Shown in pieces: positions 47,456 through 56,672 of a DNA stretch of 64,000 nt. Each line of letters opens with the position of its first letter. Within the stretch, counting starts at the first letter, position 1. Origin of the DNA: Nocardia sp. NBC_00416 (GTDB lineage Bacteria > Actinomycetota > Actinomycetes > Mycobacteriales > Mycobacteriaceae); the NCBI RefSeq assembly GCF_036032445.1, contig NZ_CP107932.1, positions 498,501 through 562,500 of the forward strand, written 5' to 3'. The notes under the pieces were generated by a model. The model did no database searches and was not told where the DNA came from. It saw only the letters and a list, made by a program, of their open reading frames with translations. Position numbers and translations under genes: made by a program.

Positions 47456-47713
47456 CGAAAAGGAGGTCACAGTCGACGCGGCAATCTATTCAGTTGGATC
47501 TTGGTCGATCAACCAGTGACGACCAACCCGCCACCGTTCTGGGTCATCCCCGTAAAACACTCACCGAGCTTATTGGTCGTAGGCGTGCCAAGATCCCAAG
47601 GAGTCGCCGCTGGCGGAGTAATAGGCGGCCAGGTCGACGGCGCCGTGCTGTCGGCGCCGCGGGCCGTGCGGGTCGATCTCAAAGGCCGTGGTGTACTGGA
47701 GTGAGTTCGGGCG

Positions 47714-48124
47714 ATGGCAGGGGTGGATGAGTGTGTGGCACTGCCCGCAGCCGACGCGGCGCCCGGGCCGGGCAACGCGGCCTGCCAAATGGAAGCCGTG
47801 AAGGCCATGAATCCGCACAATTCCAAGGGCACACCCACCGACATCGTCGGAAAGGGCAGTATCAAGTGCACGGCGGCCATCGACTCGCTGTACATCGATG
47901 TCGAACTCCAGCGCAAGGTGGGTGGGAGCTGGCAGCGGGTCGGCGGCGGCCACAACGAGGCCACCAAACCCGCCGCGAACACCAAAATCGTTGCCCAAGG
48001 CACCGCCCGCTGCGAGCCCGGGGAGTACCGGACGGCTGCTCGTGGGGGCGTGTACGGGGGAGTACCCTCGCAATCCTCGGCATGGAAGTACTCGGACACG
48101 GTGGTTGATCCGTGCGGTAAGTAG
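47714..48124 (+). CDS. Hypothetical small protein, possibly extracytoplasmic
   Basis: The 136-aa product is strand-rich, with four Cys residues after the N-terminus (ECVALP, AACQM, IKCTAAI, ARCEPGEY, DPCGK). Segments such as YIDVELQRKVGGSWQRVGGG and GEYRTAARGGVYG resemble small secreted beta-sandwich proteins of actinomycetes. No signal peptide is visible from this ATG; one could lie in an upstream frame if the N-terminus is shifted. Function unknown. Confidence 0.5.
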   Translation: MAGVDECVALPAADAAPGPGNAACQMEAVKAMNPHNSKGTPTDIVGKGSIKCTAAIDSLYIDVELQRKVGGSWQRVGGGHNEATKPAANTKIVAQGTARCEPGEYRTAARGGVYGGVPSQSSAWKYSDTVVDPCGK

Positions 48125-48166
48125 TGTCGAGGCGGGGCAAGATTGCGAGTGGGCTGGGAGGCCGGG

Positions 48167-48607
48167 GTGAGTGGGACGGAATGGGAGATGTTCTGCTCGG
48201 AGGTGTTTTCCATCGCCGAGCGTTACGCCATCAATACGTATTCGAATCCCGGCACCCTGCTGCTCTCCGGCGGATCCTCGTCCATGGAAGACCAAGCGCG
48301 CGGGGCCAATCCACATATCATGCTGGTGGATATGGGCGACGCCTCGGTGCGCATCGAAACGGGCTGGTGCGTCCACGCCATCGCCGACTACGAAATCCAA
48401 TTCGAGGACAAGCCGTCCCAGGCGGCCGCGGCGGTCGAGGCGATCGTTCTCGGGGGCGCTGAAGAGTATGTGATCACCGATGACGACGACCGGTGGGTGG
48501 CGTTCGGGTGGTGTATTCGGGGCAAGGACTCTCTGATGTCGCAACCTCCGCACATCACCTCGGGGCGAAAGGCGGTTCGTCGGCTCTTGCCGTGGCGGTC
48601 GGCGTGA
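48167..48607 (+). CDS. Hypothetical protein
   Basis: The GTG at 48167 has GGGAGG 5 nt upstream, which decides it over the ATG-like start at 48143. The 146-aa product is acidic, with an alternating strand pattern (IMLVDMGDASVRIETGWCVH, AVEAIVLGGAEEYVITDDDD) and a basic C-terminus. It could be a small immunity-type or SMI1-like protein, but no diagnostic motif is seen. Confidence 0.5.
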   Translation: MSGTEWEMFCSEVFSIAERYAINTYSNPGTLLLSGGSSSMEDQARGANPHIMLVDMGDASVRIETGWCVHAIADYEIQFEDKPSQAAAAVEAIVLGGAEEYVITDDDDRWVAFGWCIRGKDSLMSQPPHITSGRKAVRRLLPWRSA

Positions 48608-48827
48608 CCGTGCGGCCAGAGCTCTACCAAGTCGCCCAGCCGCCGGTGACGGCCCGCGCCCAGGCGTGGAAGAGTCCGGGAACCGTGGCGGTGGTGTCCG
48701 AGCCGGCGGCCATGGTCCGCATCGTGACGGCATCCCGGCGGTTTCCGGGTGAGTCGGGTGCTATGTGCGCGACTCACCTTGTCGTCGCACTCGTTGGGTC
48801 ACCGGCCATCGACTGGCAGCGGTAGAG
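48608..48827. other. Short gap, no gene seen
   Basis: The frames here lack starts and protein-like composition. Confidence 0.3.
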
Positions 48828-48992
48828 GGTGTCTTCCCGGAGAACAACCGGGGAAGCTTTGGGGGCCGCTATTTCTGGGTCGCGGACGGACTCATCATCC
48901 GCGATGCCGGCATCAGCAGCATGACTCGAGTGCTCATCGGGCTGGTCGAAAACGATGAGTTCACGCAGGTCTTTCAGCGGCTCTGCAGCTGA
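48828..48992 (+). pseudogene. C-terminal fragment of an unknown protein
   Basis: The frame reads GVFPENNRGSFGGRYFWVAD followed by GLIIRDAGISSM and ends at a stop after VFQRLCS. It looks like the end of a real protein, with no credible start upstream, so I take it as a truncated remnant. It suggests the orphan genes before it also come from a rearranged accessory region. Confidence 0.35.
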
Positions 48993-49721
48993 CAGTTTCC
49001 GGCAGTCACCCGAACTTGATTCTGAAACGATCAGTAAGTCAGGGGCGGCATGGGGTTTCCCAGCAGCTGCGGGAGCGCGCTGTTCACCGGAGGTGCGTGG
49101 TAACCGCCGCTGGCATCATGCTGCGGTAGGTTCGGGTGGCGCGTGCGATCGGAGCCATCGCCGGTATTTCTGCGGGGTGTCCTCTTCGCGGAGATGGATT
49201 CGAGTGAGCGTATCGGCGATGAGTTCTCCGGCTCGGTGCCTGTGGTTGATCCGTGGGATCCCGTACGGGGTTGGCTTTGATCGCGAATTCGGGCACCGCC
49301 CGGTCGCGAATTTCGACAGCGTCTTGTTCGCGGTCGGTCGCGAATCTCGACACCATCGCGCCATCCTGGTTGCGGCACAGCAGTACCCGACTGACTCCGC
49401 AGCGGGGTTGTCGCTTGCCATCACGACGGATCATCACGTCGCCACTTGTGGGCTCACCGATAGCAATACTAGAATGGGTTATCGCTTTGCTGAGTGGCGG
49501 AGTCCACGTTTGTATGTGCCAGCGAATTCCTGCGTCGTTCGTCGGCGAATTCCGATACCGCGTCGGGTCCATACGAGGTGAGTCGTGACGGTGAAATTTG
49601 ACGTCACCAGCACCTGGTTACGGACTGCCGCAGATCGCCGAGAGCCACGATCTAGGCTCCGCATCATGATCGGTGATCTCGGATTCCGCTGTTCGCGCTG
49701 TTCGACCTTCGCTATCTGCTC
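48993..49721. other. Mostly non-coding, possible minus-strand relic
   Basis: On the minus strand about 49116-49440, pieces in two frames (AMVSRFATDREQDAVEIRD and then RAGELIADTLTRIHLREEDT) read like parts of one small protein broken by frameshifts. I recognise no family. The rest holds no gene. Confidence 0.3.
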
Positions 49722-50398
49722 ATGAGTGCCGCGCGAGTGCCACTGCCCCCTCGAACGCCGGAAAGCCTGAGCCGCCGGGCCCGGTACTTCGTCGAAACGC
49801 ACGGGATGCGTCTTCCCTGCCGGGATATCCGCCCCTATCGCAACGTATGGCTCGACCACGGGATACCCGCTGCGGAGATCGACCGGGCCGTGGCCTTCCA
49901 AGAAGTCTGGGGCGGCCTCGCCCTGCCCCCTGCCCCCTGCCCCCTGCCCCCGCGTACGAGGGCGGCCCGCGTGTTCTCGAAGCCGACGTACCCGAGGTCC
50001 TGTCCACGGACGGGTGGCACTTTCCGGCCGGCGACTGCCGCGTATCCATGGCCTACGGATTCATGATCGGGCCGGGAGGCGAATTCGGAATCGACGCCGA
50101 CCATTGGACACCTCTGCACGCCAGCACGCAGGGATGGGTGGAAGCCCTGGCACTGGCCCACCACGCCCGCCACTGGGCCCGGACCGTCACGAGAATCAAG
50201 GGCAACGCCGTCGAAGAGGTGGATCTCGACGGATTCGAGCTCGTACCCGAGGTTCAGGGACTCACCGACACCTGGTGGCGGAGCAAGGACTCACTGATCG
50301 CCATCTACCGCGGTGAAGCTATCGGCCTGGCCGCGCCTCACTGCCGGGAGGCCCATATCTACGACGGACTCGACGCATGGGGCTTCAGCGGCCACTGA
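49722..50398 (+). pseudogene. Orphan gene put out of frame by a 7-bp tandem repeat (possible phase-variable gene)
   Basis: The N-terminal part (ATG 49722, MSAARVPLPPRTPESLSRRA to FQEVWGGLALPPAP) and the C-terminal part (AYEGGPRVLEADVPEV to WGFSGH) are in different frames, and they meet at four copies of CTGCCCC (49923-49950). With four copies the N-terminal frame runs out at 50066. With two or five copies the two parts would fuse into one protein of about 220 aa (LALPPAPAYEGGPRV at two copies). A heptanucleotide repeat inside a coding sequence is the classic design for slipped-strand on/off switching. The E-x-x-GG-L-LPP pattern recalls SUKH/SMI1-type immunity proteins, but that is weak. Confidence 0.6.
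49923..49950. repeat. Heptanucleotide tandem repeat (CTGCCCC)4
   Basis: There are four perfect copies of a 7-bp unit followed by one more C. Seven is not a multiple of three, so each gain or loss of a unit changes the reading frame of the surrounding gene. Confidence 0.95.
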
Positions 50399-50603
50399 CT
50401 CGCGGAGACCCGGGACCACGGCGTCGGAATTCGCCGATACAAGAATCTCTCGATCCCGGGCGACGTCAACATCCACCGATGAGTGACGTCACAGTTGGCC
50501 GATAGAACCACCACGTTCCCTGTGTGACCGGTATGCGGCAATATAGGGCTTGGCCAGGCGCCGAAGCGAGTGTCCCTCAACCCCCGCATAGCATCTGGTC
50601 ATT

Positions 50604-50915
50604 ATGAGCGGCCAGGAGATCGTAGCGACGGGTTCGTGGCTGTATGCCGACGTCGTCATGCCGGTGTTCGTCGTCCGTCTCGACTACGACTTCTGGTACG
50701 AGGTAGCCCGAGAGGAGGGCACACTCGCGGCGGGCGAGGAGCCGTTCCTTGATTCGGCCGGGCATGCTTACTACGTGTCGTTCAAAGTCCTCCGCAACGA
50801 TGCGTCATTCTGGCCTGATTCCGGGCCGCACCGTTCGGTTGATGAGGCGCGGATCACGGCAGCATCGAGGGTGCCCTCTCCGATCACTTGGCAGTCTGGT
50901 GAATCACTTCCATGA
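50604..50915 (+). CDS. Hypothetical protein
   Basis: This 103-aa protein begins at ATG 50604. Its middle shows alternating hydrophobic strands (MPVFVVRLDYDFWYEVARE, HAYYVSFKVLRNDASFWPD), which suggests a compact alpha/beta fold. I recognise no family. It is probably a small orphan accessory protein, since the surrounding genes are also orphans or remnants. Confidence 0.5.
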   Translation: MSGQEIVATGSWLYADVVMPVFVVRLDYDFWYEVAREEGTLAAGEEPFLDSAGHAYYVSFKVLRNDASFWPDSGPHRSVDEARITAASRVPSPITWQSGESLP

Positions 50916-51399
50916 AAGATCATTGTTTGAAGCGGCGCGATCGTCTGGCACGCGTGCCGCAGTCTGCACTGATATCGGCATGAGCGAGAGTTCGGCGGGA
51001 CGCCCCTGGGCCGTTCTCACATCACGGATCTGGAACGTGTTCACTCTACGAACTGCCGCAGTCGGTGGTCCCTTGTCTGGCACCGCCACGGCAACGAACT
51101 GTCCCACCGTCCGAACCTCTTCCGGTGCAACAGTGACATCACCGGTAGGGTTCGGATTCCCCCCCTGGATCGACCATGGCTGCGAGATTATCAGGGAGCG
51201 CCTGACCCAGCTACCGGCTCGCGCGCACATCGATCCGCACCGAGCCTGTCAGCCGCCCGGGACGAGCGGTAGCTCGGGTTTGCCCGCTCGGACCGTTCGC
51301 ATCCCGCGGAGTCGCAATCCTCACGAGCTCCATTGCTCAACCTCACCGCGCGATGAGGTGATCGGATCTGCGCGTAGGCGTTGCGAGACCGCCGGCCCA

Positions 51400-51695
51400 A
51401 GGCCGGACCGGCCGAAGAAAGTTTCGGATGCGGCCCGCCGCTATCACGCGAGCAACTACATCTCGGAAACCCTCCGCAAGTCGCCTACGGTCGGTACCCG
51501 GGAAGTGATCGCTCTGACGGTGCCGGCAGCCGGACCGAACGCAGATGCATTCGGCGAGTTGATGATTCAGGTCGAGGATCACTTCGAGGGGGCCGACGCT
51601 CGAACGGCGACGCGAAAGGCCCTGACTGGCTCTCGAAGGCTCACACCGCTGAGGTCGAGCGAGTGTCCAGAGTTCTCGACGTAGAACTGATCTGA
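51400..51695 (+). pseudogene. Frameshifted C-terminal remnant of an unknown protein
   Basis: One frame reads ASNYISETLRKSPTVGTREV then IALTVPAAGPNADAFGELMI to TATRK at about 51620. The next frame continues GPDWLSKAHTAEVERVSRVL to a stop at 51693-51695. Joined, they make a continuous protein-like C-terminus, so a one-base indel at about 51615 broke it. No start is visible, and the family is not recognised. It ends just before the MFS gene. Confidence 0.35.
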
Positions 51696-51704
51696 GGAGT
51701 GGGC

Positions 51705-52943
51705 GTGCTGCACGGGAGTTTCGGCCGGCTGTTGGCGATGGCGGGTATCACTAATCTGGTGGACGGGAGCACTCGGATCTATCTTCCGCTGCTGGCCATC
51801 GCATGGGAGGCCAGTCAGGCCGCGGTCGCTTGGATCTTCTTCGCAGCACTGCTCCCATGGGCGGTCGGCAGCCTGTTTGCCGGGGCGATGATCGACCGCA
51901 GGGACCGTTTCGCGTTTCTGCGCGCGGTGAATCTGGCGCGAGCCGCCGGTCTGGGCGTCGCCGCGACGGCCGCCTTCCTGTTCCCCGGTCACATTGCGGT
52001 GTTGCTGGGACTGGCGGTCGTGATCGGCACTGTCGACATGGTCGGCGACATCTGTGGACAGAGTATGGTGGCCGATCTTGTCGAGGAACCCGCACGTACG
52101 GCTGCCTACGGGAAGATGGCGTCGGTGCAGACCGTCCTCGGTGTGTTGGCAGCCCCGGCGATCGGCGGTCTGCTCGTCGCGGTTCCGGCCTGGCTGGCAC
52201 TATCGGCATTGGGTATCGCGAGCTCTGTTGCGGTGTTTCTCGTGCAGGGTCGCGCCGCGCCGGGTGCCGGGCCGGCGCGCGAGCATCCGTCGAGTTCGGT
52301 CCTGACCGACTCCAAAGTCGGGTTGAAGACCATCCTGCACAGTTCGTGGCTGGGACGCACCGCCGCGGCGGTTGGTGTGATGAACCTGGCGTCGTCCGCG
52401 TCGATGGCGGTCCTGGTCGTTTACACGAGCCGGTCATTGGGCGCATCGGTAGCCGGGACCGGAATCCTGTTGTCCGCGATCGGTATCGGTTCCAGTGTCG
52501 GCAGCCTGGGCGCCGCACGTCTGTCCGCGTATCTCGGATTCCGGGCGGCGGTCATGATCGGTGCACTGGGGATTGCCTTGGGTCTGGTCTCGCCTATTAT
52601 CGGGACGAGCATGATTCAGCTGGGAATTGTGTCCGTGCTCGGCAGCCTGCTCTCGCCGCTGTTCGGCGTGAACGTGATCTCGATGCGCCAGCGAATCATC
52701 ACCCCGGATCTGGCCGGCCGCGTTAATGCATCCTTCCAGCTTCTCGGAATCGGCACCGCTCCGCTGGGTGCATTGATTGCCGGCGCCGCGTCTGCTGTCG
52801 TGACGGATAGGGCGGTATTCGCGGTGAGTGCGAGCCTCGCGATCGCGGCGCTTGTGGTGTGCCGGCCGTGGTTTGTGGGCTTGCACCCGACACCGGTCAC
52901 TCGATACCAGGCCGACCACCCGGAGCAGGAAGTGCCCAACTGA
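51705..52943 (+). CDS. MFS efflux transporter
   Basis: This 412-aa protein has about 12 predicted transmembrane helices (for example WIFFAALLPWAVGSLFAGAM and IAVLLGLAVVIGTVDMVGDI) and the cytoplasmic loop motif DRRDRF after helix 2. The pattern fits the macrolide/siderophore-exporter-like branch of the major facilitator family (MFS_3). I chose GTG 51705 because GAGG lies 7 nt upstream; GTG 51699 is also possible. It stands alone with no regulator beside it. The substrate is unknown; drug or siderophore export is the family expectation. Confidence 0.85.
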   Translation: MLHGSFGRLLAMAGITNLVDGSTRIYLPLLAIAWEASQAAVAWIFFAALLPWAVGSLFAGAMIDRRDRFAFLRAVNLARAAGLGVAATAAFLFPGHIAVLLGLAVVIGTVDMVGDICGQSMVADLVEEPARTAAYGKMASVQTVLGVLAAPAIGGLLVAVPAWLALSALGIASSVAVFLVQGRAAPGAGPAREHPSSSVLTDSKVGLKTILHSSWLGRTAAAVGVMNLASSASMAVLVVYTSRSLGASVAGTGILLSAIGIGSSVGSLGAARLSAYLGFRAAVMIGALGIALGLVSPIIGTSMIQLGIVSVLGSLLSPLFGVNVISMRQRIITPDLAGRVNASFQLLGIGTAPLGALIAGAASAVVTDRAVFAVSASLAIAALVVCRPWFVGLHPTPVTRYQADHPEQEVPN

Positions 52944-53521
52944 TCGAACCGGTGGGCTCCAGACCCCAGGGTTTCCCCTGCATTCCGGCCCCTACCTCAG
53001 CACGCCGCGGCGAAGGGGTAGCACGGGTGGGACTCGTCGGCCGTTGGAGGTGTGACCCCGAGCTGGCCGGCCCGGTCGGCGGCTGGGGCCACCACGGCGG
53101 ACGATGTTGGTCTATACCCCGGGTTCTCGGAATCTTGCCCGCTGGCCAGGAACGCTGCGACGAGGGCGAATAGGCCCCCGCCGGTCGTCTCAACGACTGC
53201 GTTCGGATCATCAGTTCGGATCCGACGACATCAGCCGCTGCGACGTTCCGTAGCGAAGACACGGTTTACACCTCAGCGCTTTTCGTGACAGCGCCTGACG
53301 TTGACCGGAGTCTTGCGTGCCGCAAGCATGGGACCCTGATCTACCTCGATGCGGTCGCCCGAGATATGCCCATCTCGGCGGCCACGTGTGCGATTGGGCG
53401 GGTGCTGCAGCGTTCGATGAGTCGCTAGCGGTCTTCGGGGGGGTGAGAGGGGCGTTGCAGTGGGTTGTCGCAGTCGAGATGCGATCTTCCCTCCTCGGCC
53501 GTGGGGACGCATCGCCGCCCG
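52944..53521. other. Intergenic with IS481-type relic
   Basis: No gene is seen except the short transposase remnant at 53341-53424. The frames on both strands before it look random. Confidence 0.4.
53341..53424 (-). pseudogene. IS481-type transposase HTH relic
   Basis: The minus strand reads RLIERCSTRPIAHVAAEMGI then SRATASR and a stop. RPIAHVAAEMGISR is the hallmark N-terminal helix-turn-helix of IS481-family transposases. It is nearly the same peptide as the relic at 37979-38085, so related elements once visited both sites. Confidence 0.55.
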
Positions 53522-54454
53522 TCATGAGGCGCCGATGAGCCGCCGGAGGGCGTCATAGGCCGGTTTGGGCGTGTAGTCGTCGTGGAGGAGCCCGAATCCG
53601 TTCTGCCAGTTGCCGTCACTGATCCCGTCGCGGAGCGAGAAGAGCTCGTGCACGCTGACCTCGCCGGTCGCAGCTACCGCCGCTGCGACGGCCTGCAGGA
53701 TCCGCGCCTGCTTCGCCTCATCGCGGGTGCGACCGGTGGGCCAGCCGGTTTCGGTCACGTGGATCGGCGTCTCCTCGGAGATCCCGGCGTCACGGGTGAC
53801 AGATCGCAGGGTACGGACGAGGAACTGGGCTCCGACGCCCACTTTGTCCTCGGGGATCGGGCGGAAGACGTCGGGAAACATGTCCAGTCCGATGAAGTCG
53901 AGCCGCGCGGTCGAATCCGGGCCCAGGCTGTCGGTCATCCGGGCCCAGAACGCCGGGTCCGCGACTCCGGCCCCGTTCACGCCGATTCCGACACTCACGC
54001 CGAGCCGGTCACGTTCCTCGATCCCGGCCGCCACGCCCGCGGCGACCGCGTCGAAACAGCCAGGGAAACCGCCGTCCTGCGGAGCGGGCACGTTGAGTTC
54101 TTCGCCGACCTGCACCTTGCCGCCGCCCCATGCGGCAACATCACGAACTGCCCGGCGCACGAATTTCGCGTAGCCGGCTGGGTCGGGCTCAGTGGCCTGA
54201 TAGCAGGCCACCAGGTCGATCAGCCGGCCCGGCCCGGCGTAGTCCCCCGGATCGGCTGGAGCCGCGACCACACCGGGCTCCGGCGCTCCATCTCCGCGGT
54301 AGTGCCGATAGCAGCGGATGTAGAACTGCGCTGCATCGCCTTGCAGCCGGTCAAGGGCCACGCGCGTGCGCTCCACATCTTCCGGCGGTGTTGCCAGCGG
54401 GGTCAACTCCACGAGATCAGCGGCGACCACACCGGGCCAGATTCCGAACAGCAC
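53522..54454 (-). CDS. Glycoside-hydrolase clan A-like protein
   Basis: The true start is GTG 54454: GAGGAG lies 6 nt upstream, and upstream codons run into the operator region. The 310-aa protein looks like a TIM barrel. The strand-4 acid/base candidate is Glu in QVGEELNVPAP and the strand-7 nucleophile candidate is Glu in HVTETGWPTGR, typical of clan GH-A. Other segments (DFIGLDMFPDVF, FSLRDGISDGNWQNGFGLLH, TPKPAYDALRRLI) match the end of such barrels. No signal peptide is visible, so it may act inside the cell. It is divergent from a PadR gene, with paired palindromes between them. Confidence 0.7.
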   Translation of the reverse strand: MLFGIWPGVVAADLVELTPLATPPEDVERTRVALDRLQGDAAQFYIRCYRHYRGDGAPEPGVVAAPADPGDYAGPGRLIDLVACYQATEPDPAGYAKFVRRAVRDVAAWGGGKVQVGEELNVPAPQDGGFPGCFDAVAAGVAAGIEERDRLGVSVGIGVNGAGVADPAFWARMTDSLGPDSTARLDFIGLDMFPDVFRPIPEDKVGVGAQFLVRTLRSVTRDAGISEETPIHVTETGWPTGRTRDEAKQARILQAVAAAVAATGEVSVHELFSLRDGISDGNWQNGFGLLHDDYTPKPAYDALRRLIGAS

Positions 54455-54468
54455 GACAGACTCCTCAC

Positions 54469-54510
54469 TAGCCGTATACGGATAATTGATACGATAGTCG
54501 TATACGGCTA
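54469..54510. promoter_or_regulatory. Paired PadR operator
   Basis: TAGCCGTATACG (54469-54480) and its exact complement CGTATACGGCTA (54499-54510) are separated by 18 bp, between the divergent GH-like and PadR genes. Each arm contains the perfect 10-bp palindrome CCGTATACGG or most of it. Control of both genes by PadR is the natural reading. Confidence 0.75.
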
Positions 54511-54529
54511 TCTCCGCTACCGTGGACTG

Positions 54530-55084
54530 ATGCCGACCAATGCGCTCACCAACCCGCTGGTGCTGCCGATCCTGGGGCTGCTGGCCGAACAGCCTCGGCA
54601 CGCCTACGCCCTGTTCAGCGAGCTGCGCTCGCGCTACACCTACATCAGCGTGCGGAACGCGACCGTCTACACGCTGCTCAACACCCTCGTGGAGACCGGA
54701 TGGCTGCGTGCGGAGCCGACGGGCGCAGATCGACAGACCTTCCAGCTGACCCCAGCAGGGCGACAAGCCCTGGCAGAGCGAGTCGAGCACGAACTCCAGG
54801 AGGGCGCCGTCGGCGACCGCACCCCATTCATGACCGCGCTCGCCTACCTCGGAATCCTCGCCCCGACCTCAGCGGTAGCCGCTCTGCAAAGCAGAGCCGA
54901 CCGCATCCACCATGAGGAAGAACGCCTTGCACGCGCACTCGACGAGGCTGCAAGCGTCCCTGAACTGCACATGATCGAGACCCACTACTACCGTGACCAA
55001 CTCGATCACGAACGCGCCTGGCTGGATGCGACCATCCGCCGCATCCGCTCCGGCGCCCTCGCCTGGCCGAGTCAGAAGAACTGA
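54530..55084 (+). CDS. PadR-family regulator
   Basis: ATG 54530 (MPTNALTNPLVLPILGLLAE) starts a 184-aa protein; longer upstream frames are antisense to the GH-like gene. The winged-helix PadR pattern is clear: HAYALFSELRSRY, ATVYTLLNTLVETGWLRAE and the wing RQTFQLTPAGRQAL. A C-terminal dimerisation helix follows. Paired palindromes lie directly upstream. It probably represses itself and the divergent GH-like gene. Confidence 0.85.
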   Translation: MPTNALTNPLVLPILGLLAEQPRHAYALFSELRSRYTYISVRNATVYTLLNTLVETGWLRAEPTGADRQTFQLTPAGRQALAERVEHELQEGAVGDRTPFMTALAYLGILAPTSAVAALQSRADRIHHEEERLARALDEAASVPELHMIETHYYRDQLDHERAWLDATIRRIRSGALAWPSQKN

Positions 55085-55110
55085 GCAAACCGTCCAGGCT
55101 CACGCCATGA

Positions 55111-55215
55111 CGGACCCTGGACGCGGTCGGCCACGGTCTGGGGATCGGTCGCGAGTTCGGTGAGGCCGGACTGCGCGAATACGTCGAGGAGCACGCGATC
55201 CGCCTGCTGAAGTAA
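55111..55215 (+). pseudogene. Short C-terminal gene fragment
   Basis: After a stop at 55108-55110 the frame reads RTLDAVGHGLGIGREFGEAG, then LREYVEEHAIRLLK and stops. It is protein-like but has no start and no upstream partner. I take it as debris of a lost gene. Confidence 0.3.
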
Positions 55216-55277
55216 CCCTGCGGCACCTCGGCCACCGACCCGTGCGGGCGGTGGCCGAAGTGTCTACGTCTGCCCTG

Positions 55278-56252
55278 TCAGCCGGGAATGTCGACAAGGA
55301 CCCGGCCGTGTCCGGGACCGTCGATGCGTTCATGTGCGGCTGCGATATCCCGCAAGGGATAGCGCGCGGCGATCGGGATGACCGGATCGGTACGGGCCAG
55401 CTCGGTGAGGTCTCGAGCGGCTCGGTGTTTCACCTCCGCCGGGAAGTCGTCACTGCCCAGAAGGCGCACAGTGAGGTTGGCGAAGAGCATGGGCCAGAAC
55501 GGGATGGTGGTGTCCGCGGCGCCGGTCGCATAGGCGGCGATCGTTGCGCCTGGCCGGGCCACCGCAGTGTCGAGGTCGGCGTTGCCCGATAACGAGACCT
55601 CGACGATGCGATCCACACCCTCGGGGGCATGGGCGCGGATGGCCTCGGCAGGATCGGGTCGGTCGAGGGCTACCAGGTGTGTGGCGGCGGCGGCCGGATC
55701 GTCCAGGTCGCTGCTGCGTCGCACGGTGCCGATCACAGTGGCGCCGCCACGGACGGCGAGTTGGGCTGCCAGCGACCCCACTGCTCCGAGTACTCCGTGT
55801 ACCAGCACGATGGTGGCCTGGACGGGGCCGTCGCCGAATACGGCGCGGTGCGCGGTGGTACCGGGGATACCCAGGCAGGCCCCGATCTCGTCGCTCACCT
55901 CGGGGGGCAGCGGCACCGCCAGGTCCGCCGGTACCGTGCAGTATTCGGCTGCGGTGCCGAAAGCACGATAGGACTGGGCCCCGTGGACCCATATGCGTTG
56001 CCCGGCCCGGGCGGTATCGACGCCCGCACCGACGCTGTCGATCACCCCGGCGGCGTCACTGTGGGGTACGACGCGCGAATAGGGCATGGTCGAGCCGAGC
56101 CAGCCCTCGCGTTTCTTGATGTCGCCAGGGTTGACCCCGGAAACGTGCACCCGGACGCGGACCTCTCCGGCCCTCGGCTCCGGATCGGGCAACTCACCCA
56201 CTTGCAGTACTTCGCGGGCAGATCCGTTGCGGTCGTACCAGGCTGCCAACAT
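55278..56252 (-). CDS. MDR-type NADP-dependent oxidoreductase (quinone reductase-like)
   Basis: This full-length (324 aa) medium-chain reductase has a GroES-like N-terminus (GEVRVRVHVSGVNPGDIKKR, VVPHSDAAGVIDSVG) and a Rossmann fold with VHGVLGAVGSLAAQLAVRGG. It lacks zinc-binding cysteines, like zeta-crystallin/quinone oxidoreductases. It is transcribed alone on the minus strand. It differs in detail from the similar enzyme at 22919-23914, which is TetR-linked. Substrate unknown. Confidence 0.85.
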   Translation of the reverse strand: MLAAWYDRNGSAREVLQVGELPDPEPRAGEVRVRVHVSGVNPGDIKKREGWLGSTMPYSRVVPHSDAAGVIDSVGAGVDTARAGQRIWVHGAQSYRAFGTAAEYCTVPADLAVPLPPEVSDEIGACLGIPGTTAHRAVFGDGPVQATIVLVHGVLGAVGSLAAQLAVRGGATVIGTVRRSSDLDDPAAAATHLVALDRPDPAEAIRAHAPEGVDRIVEVSLSGNADLDTAVARPGATIAAYATGAADTTIPFWPMLFANLTVRLLGSDDFPAEVKHRAARDLTELARTDPVIPIAARYPLRDIAAAHERIDGPGHGRVLVDIPG

Positions 56253-56441
56253 CGGCCGAACCTCCGATCGCGGTGGGTGGCTGGGTTGCAGACCGACTAT
56301 ATGCCCAGTCGGCGTGGGCCTTCATCGATGTGATCGCGCACCGGGCGTCGAAGGTCACCGTGCCGATGGCATTGCGCGTCGGTCCGCCGGCGTCGCCCGC
56401 AAGTGGAACGCGGCGTGGTGGCCGGTCACGCCGGGTCCGGG

Positions 56442-56672
56442 TCATTCGCCGGTGGCCCGTTTCGGTGCGGGGGAGCCGGGGATGTCGTCGTACCGGGTGT
56501 AGACATCCGCCATGGTTCCGGACGGGTCGAGGCGGGTGAGGACAGCGGCCCCGATCGCGGCGAGCTGATCGATCTGCTCCGCGGTGAGAGTATCGATGGT
56601 GTTGTGCCGCAACGCGATACCTGGTTGCTCGGTTACTGGATGCCAGTGGCATTCGATCGTTTCAGCGATCAC
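56442..56672 (-). CDS. Hypothetical small protein of the catabolic operon
   Basis: The GTG at 56672 overlaps the tautomerase stop by 11 bases, so it is translated with it. The 76-aa product has a His/Cys-containing N-terminus (IAETIECHWHPVTEQPG), an acidic helix (TLTAEQIDQLAAIGAAVLTR) and an Arg/Pro-rich end. I recognise no family. The overlap and operon position argue that it is real. Confidence 0.5.
   Translation of the reverse strand: MIAETIECHWHPVTEQPGIALRHNTIDTLTAEQIDQLAAIGAAVLTRLDPSGTMADVYTRYDDIPGSPAPKRATGE

Noticed and set aside
47570..48733. 387-codon minus-strand frame
   Set aside because: It is antisense to two better plus-strand genes with protein-like sequence; its Arg/Pro-rich composition argues for a shadow.
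53582..54529. Long N-terminal extension of the PadR frame
   Set aside because: It is antisense to the GH-like gene and crosses the operator; PadR homology starts only at 54530.
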